The notes beneath the pieces were generated by a model. It did not search any database and was not told the DNA's origin. It saw nothing but the letters and a program-made list of their open reading frames with translations. Shown in pieces: positions 22,055 to 32,263 of a stretch of 64,000 bases of DNA. Each line of letters opens with the position of its first letter. Positions within the stretch are counted from its first letter, which is position 1. The translations under genes and the position numbers were made by a program. The DNA lies in the NCBI GenBank assembly GCA_905178155.1, contig CAJINV010000004.1:7537707-7601706 (forward strand), read 5' to 3'. The stretch is from Amoebophrya sp. A120. Lineage: Eukaryota > Sar > Dinophyceae > Syndiniales > Amoebophryaceae.

Positions 22055-23479
22055 CTAGCTGCCGAGGTACGTAATCCTGAACTCGATTCCAGAAGCGCAC
22101 TCCTGACCATCATAAAATCGCTCTCCCCGACGATAATCGTGCCAGTACTGAAAGTCCCAGCCCTTCTTTCCGAAGTAATCTCGCATGATGCGCTCAAATA
22201 CATCACGATAGATTGCGTCCAAATTTGGCCGAGTTCTGGTGGCACGGGGAACCAGCCTGTCCTTCGCCAGTTCCTGTTTCCAGGCCGCACTACCAAGTAT
22301 TTCCTCCTCCCAGCTCGCCGGCCACATATTATCCGTTCTGTCGCCTTCTACCTTGATCACCTTGTCTCCAAGCTCGACGACCAACATGGAACCGTTAATC
22401 CCAACGGCCGGCTTCCAAAATTGTCCCTCGAGCCCAACGTCGTCACTGACCCAGAACAACCCGCCCTTCATTTGGGACCCCTTCCAGCACCTGGGCGGGT
22501 CACACATCGCGTCGATGTTGCTCTGCATCATTGCCAAATTGAGAAGGCTCTCGACATCCCTGCGCCGCTTCTTCACAGCCAGCGCAGCCAGGTAGTCGCG
22601 GTTCATGACGCAAGTGCTCAGAGGCTCGAGGAAGGCGTGGATCTTGCGAAAAAGCTCATCCGGAAAGTTCGGAAGGAACGCTCCATGTTTCTGCGCCGCG
22701 AAGTTCCTACGAACCGCAGCGACCCACATTCGGAGCTGTTCTTGGGTAATGGACAGGCTCAGGCTGTGCAGGCGGCAGGACAACTTCTTTTCGGCCCGTG
22801 AGCGTAAAGGTGTTGAACTGCAATTGGTGATGTACGCGTCGCCAGTACTTTCGAAGGATAAGGGATGAACGTTGTGAGTGCAGGCCCAAACTCCTGGCGC
22901 ATCAGGATTCTCGCGAGAACACCGCCAATGCTCCATGACCCCCCGTTCGGGGTACTCCTTTCTGACGGATTTCTTGGCAGCGTGTGCTGACGCGTCGTCC
23001 GCCGCTGTACTAATATCCGCTACTTCCTCTAGCAAATTTTCTGCCGGAGCGTGGTCAGGCAGGGCGGGCTCGTGGTCTGCTCCGGCAGGGGTACTGTCCT
23101 CGCTGTCGCTGTCCGCGAGTAACTGTACTGGTGGGAACCAGCAATAAAAATTACACTTCTCCTGCTCCAGCCGAACGAAATCTTCGTCCACTCTGTAGCA
23201 GAAGTGTCCGGCTTCTGCACTTCCAATACACGAACGGTGAATTGACCAAAAACCTCGGAGCTGACGCACCTCGTCAGCCAAAGCAGCATCCTGTTCCAAG
23301 ACCTGCGCGGACTTGGCCGGCTCCTGATCGATGGCAGCTGCCTGGGCTTGGGCATCATGTGCGAACCACGCGTTGTATTTGTCCTCCAACTTGAACAGGC
23401 GCTTGCAGAAATGTTTCTCGACGAAATCCACATACGCGGAACTGGGTAGTTGTACAGATGCCTGCGAAGGAGCTGCCAT
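22055..23479 (-). CDS. Hypothetical protein, tandem paralogue 2 of an unrecognised family (474 aa)
   Basis: This single exon starts at ATG 23479 (MAAPSQASVQLPSSAYVDF) and ends ITYLGS. It shares about ten ordered blocks with the gene at 20127-21491, including LSLSITQEQLRMWVAAVRR, NFPDELFRKIHAFLEPL and GGLFWVSDD. It also shares conserved Cys residues in CIGSAEAGHFCY and CNFYCWFP. The central linker (about residues 140-190) differs and carries acidic and Ala-rich stretches. Same strand and close spacing point to a local duplication. Neither copy has introners, unlike most genes here. No family recognised; a cytosolic or nuclear regulatory role is only a guess from the faint F-box-like block. Confidence 0.88.
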   Translation of the reverse strand: MAAPSQASVQLPSSAYVDFVEKHFCKRLFKLEDKYNAWFAHDAQAQAAAIDQEPAKSAQVLEQDAALADEVRQLRGFWSIHRSCIGSAEAGHFCYRVDEDFVRLEQEKCNFYCWFPPVQLLADSDSEDSTPAGADHEPALPDHAPAENLLEEVADISTAADDASAHAAKKSVRKEYPERGVMEHWRCSRENPDAPGVWACTHNVHPLSFESTGDAYITNCSSTPLRSRAEKKLSCRLHSLSLSITQEQLRMWVAAVRRNFAAQKHGAFLPNFPDELFRKIHAFLEPLSTCVMNRDYLAALAVKKRRRDVESLLNLAMMQSNIDAMCDPPRCWKGSQMKGGLFWVSDDVGLEGQFWKPAVGINGSMLVVELGDKVIKVEGDRTDNMWPASWEEEILGSAAWKQELAKDRLVPRATRTRPNLDAIYRDVFERIMRDYFGKKGWDFQYWHDYRRGERFYDGQECASGIEFRITYLGS

Positions 23480-24624
23480 TTCTTCAGGGTTGTCGTTGTT
23501 CGGATTGAACGAAGTATCTTATGTAAAGATCAAACTTTCAAGTGCAGCTGCAATACAAAGCTAGTAGGCCGCTGAGAGGGGCGCTCACAGGTCATTTACT
23601 TGTGGAAAAAAGAGAACAAAAATCATAGCTTTTCTACACTTTTTTTCATCCAACAAAGCAAAAATCGACCCACCAAAAGAGAGCAATCAAATATAGAACT
23701 GAAATGGGCGTCAAAGGAACTGCAAGAACTGAGGAAAGCGGTGAAATGACCGTATGAGCAGTGTGAATCCAGAGCATGATCAGTTCGCCGCGGTTCCTTG
23801 AAAACCAAGCACAAAAATAAAGAACCAGAACCGCCTTGGCCTCGGAGCTTTTGCAGGATCTGAGCACCATGTCGCTAAATGAATGTGAAAGCCACACACG
23901 ATCGACGTTGACCTGATCCTGAACAGAGGAGAATCTACGATGGAAAACGCTTGGTTTCTTCTACCAGATATACGATAGCAGGGTCCGCAGTAGCGGTAAA
24001 ATAGAGCTGCTAGAGGAAGATGAAGAACACTCGATTGTCAAAATTCATCCACGACATACTGGTAAAACGGAGCGGGTTTAGTGCCAATTGTGTCATTTTG
24101 TGCGGAGGTGTGCATTTTTATGCGTTGCTTCACGCTGATGCGCTTCGATCATGGGTATCAATGGAGGTAGCGAAGATCATTTGGTTGCGTTTTTTGCGTA
24201 AGAGCTGGTGAGTAAATAAACGGTAGTACTATAGTGCGTGTTCTGTTGGTAGGCGTCAATCGCCGATGACAGGTTCCTTTGGTCGGGAACTACGTTCTGT
24301 CAAATTACTCTCGTCGACATCGACATTTAGCCGCAACGCCCAGCACCACCATAGAAATACGTACAGCCAGGCAGATGATGTTGAGGGTGCAGCCCCAGCC
24401 GCAGCCGCGTAGAGTTTTTATAAAGTTCGCTTATAGTACAGGAGGATGAACTTCATCTCAATACAATTTCAATGTAGGTACATACGTTCATTATCGTTTG
24501 ACTTGAAAAATTGTTGAGAGCGTACAGGCCCAGGGGGCGATAGGTAGAATACAAAACGGCAACAGGTTCCAAAATATCGTCCTGGATGTTGACGGCAGCA
24601 CAGGACAAGTTGTACGCTGTGGTC
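23480..24624. other. Intergenic, nothing recognised
   Basis: Mixed sequence with short frames only. Confidence 0.6.
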
Positions 24625-27600
24625 CTAGAAAAGCGCGTATGCCCGAGCCAAGAGCAAGCTCTGAACGACGACGATCACTGACAGAACCAGCACCGGGTAC
24701 GTGAAGAAGACTTGTTTCTCCTGTTGCGTTGCACCAGCGGATCCCGAAGATCGCTGTTCGTTAATATTCCCTGTCGATGTACAACTGTTAAACAGCTGCC
24801 CAGTGCTTGTTGTAGACCCGTTTCGTGTGCTCAGAGGGGACAAGGTCGCCGTTGTACTCACGTCGTCTCTGGTGCTCGTACTCGACGCTGCGGTTATCTC
24901 TATCAAATGCAAATACGTCTGGGTCTGGAAGAATGCCAGACTTGTCATGCAGGTTTTCCATGACCCATGAGGTCTGGAATGCATGCCCTAGCATCACAGA
25001 TTTTTTGACGGCTTTATGATGCCTATACTGCATGAGAGACGCCCTCTTCGCGTAACAAGCAATGGACCTCTTTTGGTGATCACGCAACACAGATTTTTGT
25101 GTGACCCAGAGGCAGCATCACAAGTTCCATCCTCCCAGACCCAGACATTTTTGCATTTGATAATCTCGAGGGAGTTGCAAGAACTCGTCGCACTGTTCGT
25201 CGTGGTGTTTTTCCCCATCCGGACCGGTGTGGCGGGCGCTGCTAGTTGTTGATTTGCAGCATTTACATTTTCATCATCCCGCTCGTTAATACCGTCACAA
25301 CTGCCATCCTCCCCCGTCGTGGTAGAAGTTTGATGCAATTTCGCACACGCGGCGGCGACTATCGGCACCCAGTTTTTCGCAAACACCGCGTAGTTCTCAA
25401 ATCCATATCAAATGCAAAAGTGTCTGGGTCTGGAAGTAGAGTGCAAGTTTGTCATGCTTGTCTGGCATGACTCGAGAATCTGTATTGCATAGGCACGAAA
25501 AGTAGGCCCTCTTACCTGTCGAAAAGCCCTCTTACGTGTTTATGCAAAAACGTAGCTCGCCATGCAGAATACGTAAGACTACATGGCAGACAAAATAAAA
25601 TTTGTCATGCATAACTACGCATTGCAGTGCGTCTATCATTCACTTTTAGCATTACAAGTTTATTCCAGACCCAGACATATTTGCAATGCATAATCCGCTG
25701 CTCCGGACCAACCCGGCGACCAGGCACCACCCGAGCCAGGTCACGTCGAGCCAGGATTTCACCTCCAGAGTTTGCTCGTCGATCTCCTTCACAACGACCC
25801 AGTGGTCGAAGCGGAAGGTCTCGGCAAAGGGGGTCCGCTCCACGTTGGACGCGAGGAGAATGCGCAGCGCTCCGTGCTCATCCCGATAGTATTCCATCAG
25901 TTGCGTCATCTGTAGGGTTGCGAATTTCATCATTCATCAATTATAACTGCATAGATCTTCACAATGTCATCGGAACGAGGAACACAACACAGAAAGCATC
26001 TTCTGAGATCATGCACAGAAAAGACGAAATAATCGAAATAAACACAGCTCGTCACTACACCAAAAAAGTACAACTATATACCTCAGCCACTTTCGGTCCT
26101 ACTTTGTTGGCCGCGTCCACGTGGTAGTGTATGGTGCGGCGGAATTTCGGCGACGCCTTGCCCTTGACGAATCCTTTTGTCAACACCGTGCTGCCGACGT
26201 TACAATCTGGATTCCCAATTTTCTCGTCTTTATCTTTCCTCTCCTTCATCAGTTTTGTTAAATTCGGGAACCGCCCCTCGAAAGTTCCCTTTTTCAGAAA
26301 GTCCGGGGCCGTTTCCTTCGTGTTGTCCGCCTGGAAAAAATCGCCCTCGATCAGCGTGTGCTCGTGCAAAGCTCCTCCTTTCGACGTCACCCGGTAAAAC
26401 GGGTTGGGGCAGCCGATGTGGACAAAGGTATCCAGAAATTGCTGCATGGTGATCGGGAGTTTGCCGTTCAGAAGTTGCTTCTTGTCCTTCTGCTGCTCCG
26501 GTTGGGGCAGCGGGAGCCAGAGCGGCTGGCGGGAAGCTGCTCCTGTTGTACTACCAGCAGATAAGCTAGAACTAGAACCACCGGGGTAGTTCTTGACTGC
26601 ACCAGCGGCGGCTGTTGGCGATGACGTAGTTGATGACGCCAGCTTCTTCTGTTTCTTCCCCAGAAGAAGTTCTTGTGCACCTACTTGCTGCAGTTCCTTT
26701 GCGGTTTGTTCTACTTCAGAAAGATTCTCCCTCCCATTACCCCCGGGAGGTGACGCGGCGGTGCTGGTCGTCGGACTGGACGTGACTTTTTTCGAGGATT
26801 TTTCCACCGCGGTTTTTTCCAGCTGTTCCGATTTTTTCAAAACCTCGTTGGACATTCTCCTACTCGTAGTGCTCGTCGGGATAACCAAACCGGCGAGGAT
26901 TTTTTCCTTTTTCGACGGCGTACCGTCATTCGATTTGTCGTTGTCAACGGTGTAGTTGTTGTTCATATAATTTTCCTTCACGGCATGCCGTATCGCGGAA
27001 ATAAATTGCACAAACGCCCTCCGGTTCTCAAACCCAGAGAACACGTAGCTGAAACAGTCCTGGTCCTGCAGACGCAACGAAGCCGTAGAAATGTTGCTCG
27101 TGTTGGAGTTGGTGCGGGGGATCATTTTTGGGGGTGGTGAAGGTTGGTCGTCGTCTACTTTCATGGCCGCCGCGTTCTTGGTCGTGTAAATGAAGCGGTC
27201 TCCACTTGATGTCGTGGCGCTTTTGTCCGATCGTGGGGAGGACGCAGTGGTGGAGGAAGTACTGCTTGCTGTGCTGGATTTTTTGTCAGCTGCAAGTGCT
27301 TCAGAAGTCTTCTTCTCACTTTCTAAGCCAGTAGAAGTTCTCCTCCTCGAGCACAGTGAAAAGACCGCAAGGAAAAGGGCGAAGAAATACGCAAAGATTG
27401 CGGCAAATCGCTGGCTGACGGTCGTTTTCAGTTTGCGTTTTTCTTCTTCCGCGTCTAGGTGGTCTTCTTTTCTGATTCTCATCTTCATCCCGGTGCCATC
27501 GCGTGGTGATTCTACGTCGCTGTCTTCGTCAGAATCTGCTACATCTTCGTCGCGGCCTGATCTGTGCTTCCCTTGATGTCTCTGACGCATCACAGATTCT

Positions 27601-28592
27601 TGCTGTTGCAGCTGGTGCCCGTCAGTGCTCTCCTTATCCGCAACATCCGTTCGCCTTGATGTAGTTCTTTGCGCCGGTGCTTTCGGATTTATCTTCACGA
27701 TGAGTTTGTACTGCACGCTACGGTAGGTTTTCTTGTTTTGCTTGAAGTTGTGTCGTAACTTGTCGAAAAAGGATTCCTTTTGTTCTTCACCCTGATTGAT
27801 TTCGTTTTGCAACGAAGAAGTGGTCGACGACGACCCATGCGCAGAACAAGCACCAGCTTGCGAAGAACCATCTTGGCCACCAGCAGCACCACCACTCCCT
27901 CCGCGTGAGCATTCCACCCGGCACTCTTCTACGTGCAGCCAACCGGCTAAAACCCGGGATTTCGCACTCTCGTCGATCCACCGCAAACCCTGGCTCTTCA
28001 CCTCCACCTCGCCCGCAATCTTGGCTCGGCTGGTCTTCCGATCCACCGCGTCGGAGAGGAGACGTAGCTTGCAAGGAAAAATCTCTGCTGCGGAGGAATA
28101 ATTGGCGGTGGTAGGTGTGCCAGCAGCAGCACCTGTGATAGCTGCACCATTTAGTAGTTCTGGAGACGACAAAGGTATAGTCTTCTTACTGGAAACCCTG
28201 CGGTTGTGCGATGTCCTTCCAGAGTGCAGTTTGCGGGTGTGAGCGACACTGTGATGGACGGCGGATTGGTGTTTCATGCCGTTTGCGGCGTGGTGCAGGT
28301 GGTGGTGGTGGTGGGAATTATGCGATGAAGTGGAACTCTGTGGGTAGTAGTGCCCACCGTTTGTTGTACCACTTTGCGGTTGCGCCTGCCCTTCCGCCGC
28401 ACTTCTGCGTGGCGGCCTGGAGGTTGATGGGGAAGACGGCGTGTAGAAGTTGCTGGAGGGCATTTTATTGGATAACGACGGTAGTTCCAGATTGCGAACT
28501 GCAGCCCTGGTGTTGAAAGAACGATCGCGGCTATAATTCCGAAGGTGATCTTGTTGTTGTTTCACACTATTTTTGCCCTTCACTATGGTCAT
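24625..28592 (-). CDS. VASt-domain (GRAMD1/Lam-like) lipid-transfer protein with C-terminal anchor, 1078 aa, 4 exons
   Basis: Exons are 28592-26082, 25909-25693, 25405-25163 and 24900-24625; 3237 nt. The first intron is GT-AG and the other two are family A introners. After a disordered Ser/His-rich N-terminus comes a split PH/GRAM-like region (VQYKLIVKINPKAP and, later, CFSYVFSGFENRRAFVQF) separated by a long Ser/Lys-rich insert. The VASt domain lies at roughly 730-930: LPITMQQFLDTFVH, RTIHYHVDAANKVGPKVAE, PFAETFRFDHWVVV and LEVKSWLDVTWLGW. A Ser/Thr linker and one hydrophobic helix (FFTYPVLVLSVIVVVQSLLL) close the protein. This order matches sterol/lipid carriers at ER contact sites. Start: first ATG in frame (MTIVKGKNSVKQQQ). 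Confidence 0.75.
24901..25162. mobile_element. Introner 21, family A (reverse)
   Basis: It starts TATCAAATGCAAATACGTCT and ends TTTTTGCATTTGATA. The TSD is ATCTC. VASt gene intron. Confidence 0.92.
25406..25692. mobile_element. Introner 22, family A
   Basis: It starts TATCAAATGCAAAAGTGTCT and ends ATATTTGCAATGCATA. The TSD is ATCCA/ATCCG (one mismatch). VASt gene intron. Confidence 0.9.
25910..26081 (-). other. Conventional GT-AG intron, VASt gene
   Basis: The donor is CTGAG|GTATAT and the acceptor CTACAG|ATGACG; phase 0. Confidence 0.85.
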
Positions 28593-30384
28593 GCTTGTAA
28601 GTCTGTCTGAATCAATACAAAGTCGAAGTCTACTGCCTGAGTACTTACTTAAAAACAAAGTCAAGAAAAGTATCAACTGCGATAGTACTCAAAACTAGTA
28701 GTGCTCTCGATGGTATACACTATTTTGTTAGGCTGTGGTCCTGTTTTTTTTTCCGCACTTGAGCAGCTCCAGTTGGGTTTCTTAAACAGGGGCTCTCGTC
28801 TCTCAACATCGCTCGACACTTTTGTTGCTTCTGTTGACCCACAATAGTTCGTTGTTATACCGATAAATAATGACTACGCTAGGACAACAATTATCCTCGC
28901 TTTTCTTCTGGACCTCGGATCAGACATTTTGATTTTTCAGAGAAATTTTTTCCCGGGATGTTGATCTTCGCAACTTGATTTTCATCGTCGAGCGTACAAA
29001 ATAGAAGTGTGTGGCCGCGCATGGATAATTTCCTCGTCTATTTCTCACCGATAATATTTTATCCGTAGGTGGTAGCGCGATCAGTTCCTCTCCAGCTAAA
29101 TGTTCCTCTAGCTCGAGGCCCCTTTGGAGGTCCGCAAGTTCAAGTTTTCAAAGCAGGACGAACAATTACTTCCCCGGTAACTGTCCACCCCACGATCCTC
29201 CACGGTGTCGCGTGCGCGCGGGAATCCAGGAGCGAGTTTCCGCTCGCGTCCAACTTCTTCAGGGTTGTATTTTTTAATTTTCTAACACCTCGTAGTACCC
29301 AAATTCGTGGCGGAAAGGCGTGCAGAGGTGCTATGCCAGGATAGAGTTTATGGTCAAGCGTGAAAATAAGCTGGATATTACTCTTCATCTACGGGTTTTA
29401 ACAACTGTAGAAAAATGTAGTTGTATCCGCTTTAATATTTCCACTCAACGCATGTTCTTGTACAGCTTTTGGGCGGGCCAAGATGGTTTTCCAAAAGTTA
29501 ACTAGGGCATCGCTAAATCGTACAAAAAAAACTGATATGGCATCATCCTCGTCGTAGTTTAGTGGGTACTAACATACGAGAAAATTTTTATGAAAGAGCG
29601 GTCGCCCTGTAGGTTAAGATCGAAATAATCTTGCGAAGATGTCGTCTTGAGAAAAAAACGAATGGGCGTCTCGGAATCCGTTGATCATACATGTCTGTTG
29701 ATGTAGACAGTCCCCATAATTCGCTGCTGAAAGACGACCACAGTTGTACCAGCTATTCCTTGTCTCGCTGCTTCATGTTGGGCGGTTCTTGATAGGTTAC
29801 AGAGCTGTTTGTACCAAAAGCTGCTGTGTTGACGGTCTTTGAAAACCCGGGAGATTTCTAGCGCAACTTTGATATACCAGTTGTACCTATCACAGCAGCT
29901 GCTCCTGCCTCATACCAAGATGTGATCTTCAATATGAGGACTTTAGTCAATTTTTCGTGCAATAGCAGGTTTTTTTTTGTGCGTCTTCAGCAAAAGTAGT
30001 ATTTGTCTGGTTGCAGCTGGATGTAACTAACGAAACGTCGCCATTTACATGAGATCATACCTGATGCTATAACTGTTGAAAAGGAAAACCAAAAATCCAC
30101 ATAGTACAACTAAAACTTGTTGTTTCCCAGAGCTTGGAGACCATAAACTTTTTGTCCAGTTTTGCTATTGACGAAGCCAAAACTTGTTGCTCTTTTAACT
30201 GTCTATACTGAACTAAGTCTACGGTCTTTTTGGCTACAGTGGCATTTCGTTTGAGGGAATCTATACATAGCTTTTGATTGTCTACTACTTTTGCCATGAA
30301 AAATCTAGATCCAAATTCGCGAATATCTTCGTACAGAAACTCCTCACAAGAATACTATAAAAATTTTCCACTGGTTTAATATTT
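28593..30384. other. Intergenic, mostly AT-rich
   Basis: Apart from the doubtful 82-codon frame at 29140-29388, nothing can be supported. Confidence 0.55.
29140..29388 (-). CDS. Possible small hypothetical protein or gene fragment (82 aa)
   Basis: An ATG at 29388 opens a short frame with balanced composition in a local GC-rich patch. It includes LRGVRKLKNTTLKKLDASGN, which resembles one leucine-rich repeat. No neighbouring exon could be joined with confidence. It may be a fragment of a larger gene, a relic, or chance. Confidence 0.25.
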   Translation of the reverse strand: MKSNIQLIFTLDHKLYPGIAPLHAFPPRIWVLRGVRKLKNTTLKKLDASGNSLLDSRAHATPWRIVGWTVTGEVIVRPALKT

Positions 30385-30866
30385 TTACAGTGTCAGCGCA
30401 GCACCCAAGATCGCGGCTCCCGCCAAAGCGCCGACGGCCGCGCCGGCGACGGCGGCCTCTTCCTGGCGGCGGCGGTACCCGTACCCGTAGCCCCCTCCGT
30501 AGTACCGTGGAGCTCCGTAGCACCGCGGAGCATACGGGTTCCCGCAGTAGTAGGGATCATAAGCGTAAGCCGGACCGCCGTAGACCACCGGCGGAGGCGG
30601 TGGGGCGGCGTACACCACCTGCGGTCGCTGCTGCACGACCACCGTGGGCTGGGCCGGCTGCTGCACGATCACCTGAGGCTGCATCGGCTGCTGGATCACA
30701 ACCTGTGAGGAAGGTTTTTGTTTGGTTGATACTAGCGATTTGTCATGCTGGCATTTTTGCAATTGTACCAATAGGACGAACAAATGAATTTGTCATGCAT
30801 TTATTCAAAAGAAACAAGCCTATAAAGTACCGGTGGCTGCTGGCGAACGGTGACAATTTGCGGCAT
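30385..30866 (-). CDS. Small Pro/Gln- and Gly/Tyr-rich protein with a C-terminal glycine-zipper-like helix (117 aa, 2 exons)
   Basis: Exon 1 is 30866-30831 (MPQIVTVRQQPP) and exon 2 is 30702-30385, joined in phase 0 across a GT-AG intron. The middle has repeats such as QQPMQPQVIVQQPAQPTVVV, then Pro/Tyr/Gly-rich sequence (YGGPAYAYDPYYCGNPYAP, YYGGGYGYGYRRRQ). It ends with a small-residue helix, EEAAVAGAAVGALAGAAILG. The C-terminal block is like glycine-zipper segments of small membrane or surface proteins. Location and function are unknown. The intron contains a few CATGACAAAT-type words but no clear terminal inverted repeat. Confidence 0.8.
30703..30830 (-). other. Conventional GT-AG intron, small Gly/Tyr-rich protein gene
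   Basis: The donor is CACCG|GTACTT and the acceptor CTCACAG|GTTGTG; phase 0. Confidence 0.85.
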
Positions 30867-32263
30867 TTTGTTCGTCGCTGGGTGTCTTGTCGGGGTGGAG
30901 ATGACTTTTCGGCAATAGAGACCAGTTGTAAAAAGCGTATGTGGATTTTTAGTGGCTTTTGGTTCTTAAGTTCAAACAAGCTTTAGCAATTTTGTGTTTT
31001 TTCAAAACCAAAGAAAAGCCTCCTCCTGTCGTGTGAGCACAACAGGCAAAATTATGCGAGTTGCGTCTTCACGAAGTTGGCCTTTACGAAATACTTGTGA
31101 AATAAACGTCGAGTGGTGCTTCTTAGTGAAGATGATTTTTTTGAGAACAATTTAAAGCCAGTTGCGTCTTCAATGTTTCTCTTTGTCTTGTTCAAACGGT
31201 CAAAAATTTGGTATGATAGGAACTCCAGGCACCTGATGTGGGGAATTGCGTGGTGAGCGACAAATAAAAATGAATAGCGATAACTTAATGAGGATCGGTG
31301 CAAAAAAATTCAAGTACTAACTCTAATGAAGCTACTCTGCTAGCGCATGCGTGTCCGTGGAGCCTTCTGATCATTCTTCTACGGGATCGATTTCGGATTT
31401 AAAATTTGTTGATCTCAATGTCAGCATCAGGAGCCCATTTCACAGTACCGACATTGTCGATCTAGCCGGAGCTCTGTACGGATCTCATGGAGCAAGAATC
31501 TCTTGATTTTTGTCGGACGATAACAATAAATTAGTATAAAACGCATAATTCCATCTTATTTCAAACGGACAGACTGACTTCTTGTTACCTTTTCGACTTC
31601 AGACCGAGGTGCTTCGGTGCAGCTACCAAAGCACCTCGTCTTATGTGTTTTGGGGAAGGACATCACCAATCGTGTTTTTCCTTGTTTCCACAGGAAAGTT
31701 GCTGTTTTTCATTATTCATCTTTTTCTTTCTATTTCCATGTTGCCAACGGCTTCTTTACATTTGGTTCTTTCGCAAAATTTGTTGTTTACTGTTTTACTT
31801 CTTTTTCGTAGGTACCTGTTGTTGGTCATGTGCTAGCTCTTACTTGTCGTGTGTACAATAGATAAAAAACGTTTCCCAAGTACTACAGGAAAATGTGTCG
31901 TGCCAATGCCAGTTTTCTATTCCATTGAGTTTTACTTTTTCTTCCATCAATGCGCAATGTTTTCCTTTTTGCATGGACATGGTATACTCTTAGTTTCTTG
32001 TATGTCGCTACTATAGCTTGCTGTTGCTGTACATTTTTCTAGACTCACTTACTCATTCCTATGGTGAGAAAACACTCAAAACTTGAAACAAAAATGATGA
32101 ACTCTTATCCAAACGGCAAAGCTTTTGTTTCAAAAATCAAGATGAAGGGTCTGGTCTCAGCGTAATTCTGGCACTTCGTACTCATATTTACTTGCACTGC
32201 TTTTTTACTTTTTGAAAAAGTCTAGAGGACGAATTTTCCATCTTACCGCACCGCCCTTACTTG
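30867..32263. other. Intergenic, AT- and T-rich
   Basis: T-rich runs around 31.6-31.8 kb give hydrophobic-looking plus-strand frames that I treat as compositional. Confidence 0.6.

Noticed and set aside
30067-30297. 76-codon minus-strand frame
   Set aside because: AT-rich with codon use unlike the neighbours; no homology I can name. A small gene is possible but not supported.
30390-30986. 198-codon plus-strand frame
   Set aside because: Antisense to the Gly/Tyr-rich gene; Arg/Pro-rich composition is a by-product of the Gly/Tyr codons.
31582-31861. Hydrophobic plus-strand frames that look like membrane helices
   Set aside because: T-rich DNA gives Phe/Leu-rich translation in several phases; no supporting context.
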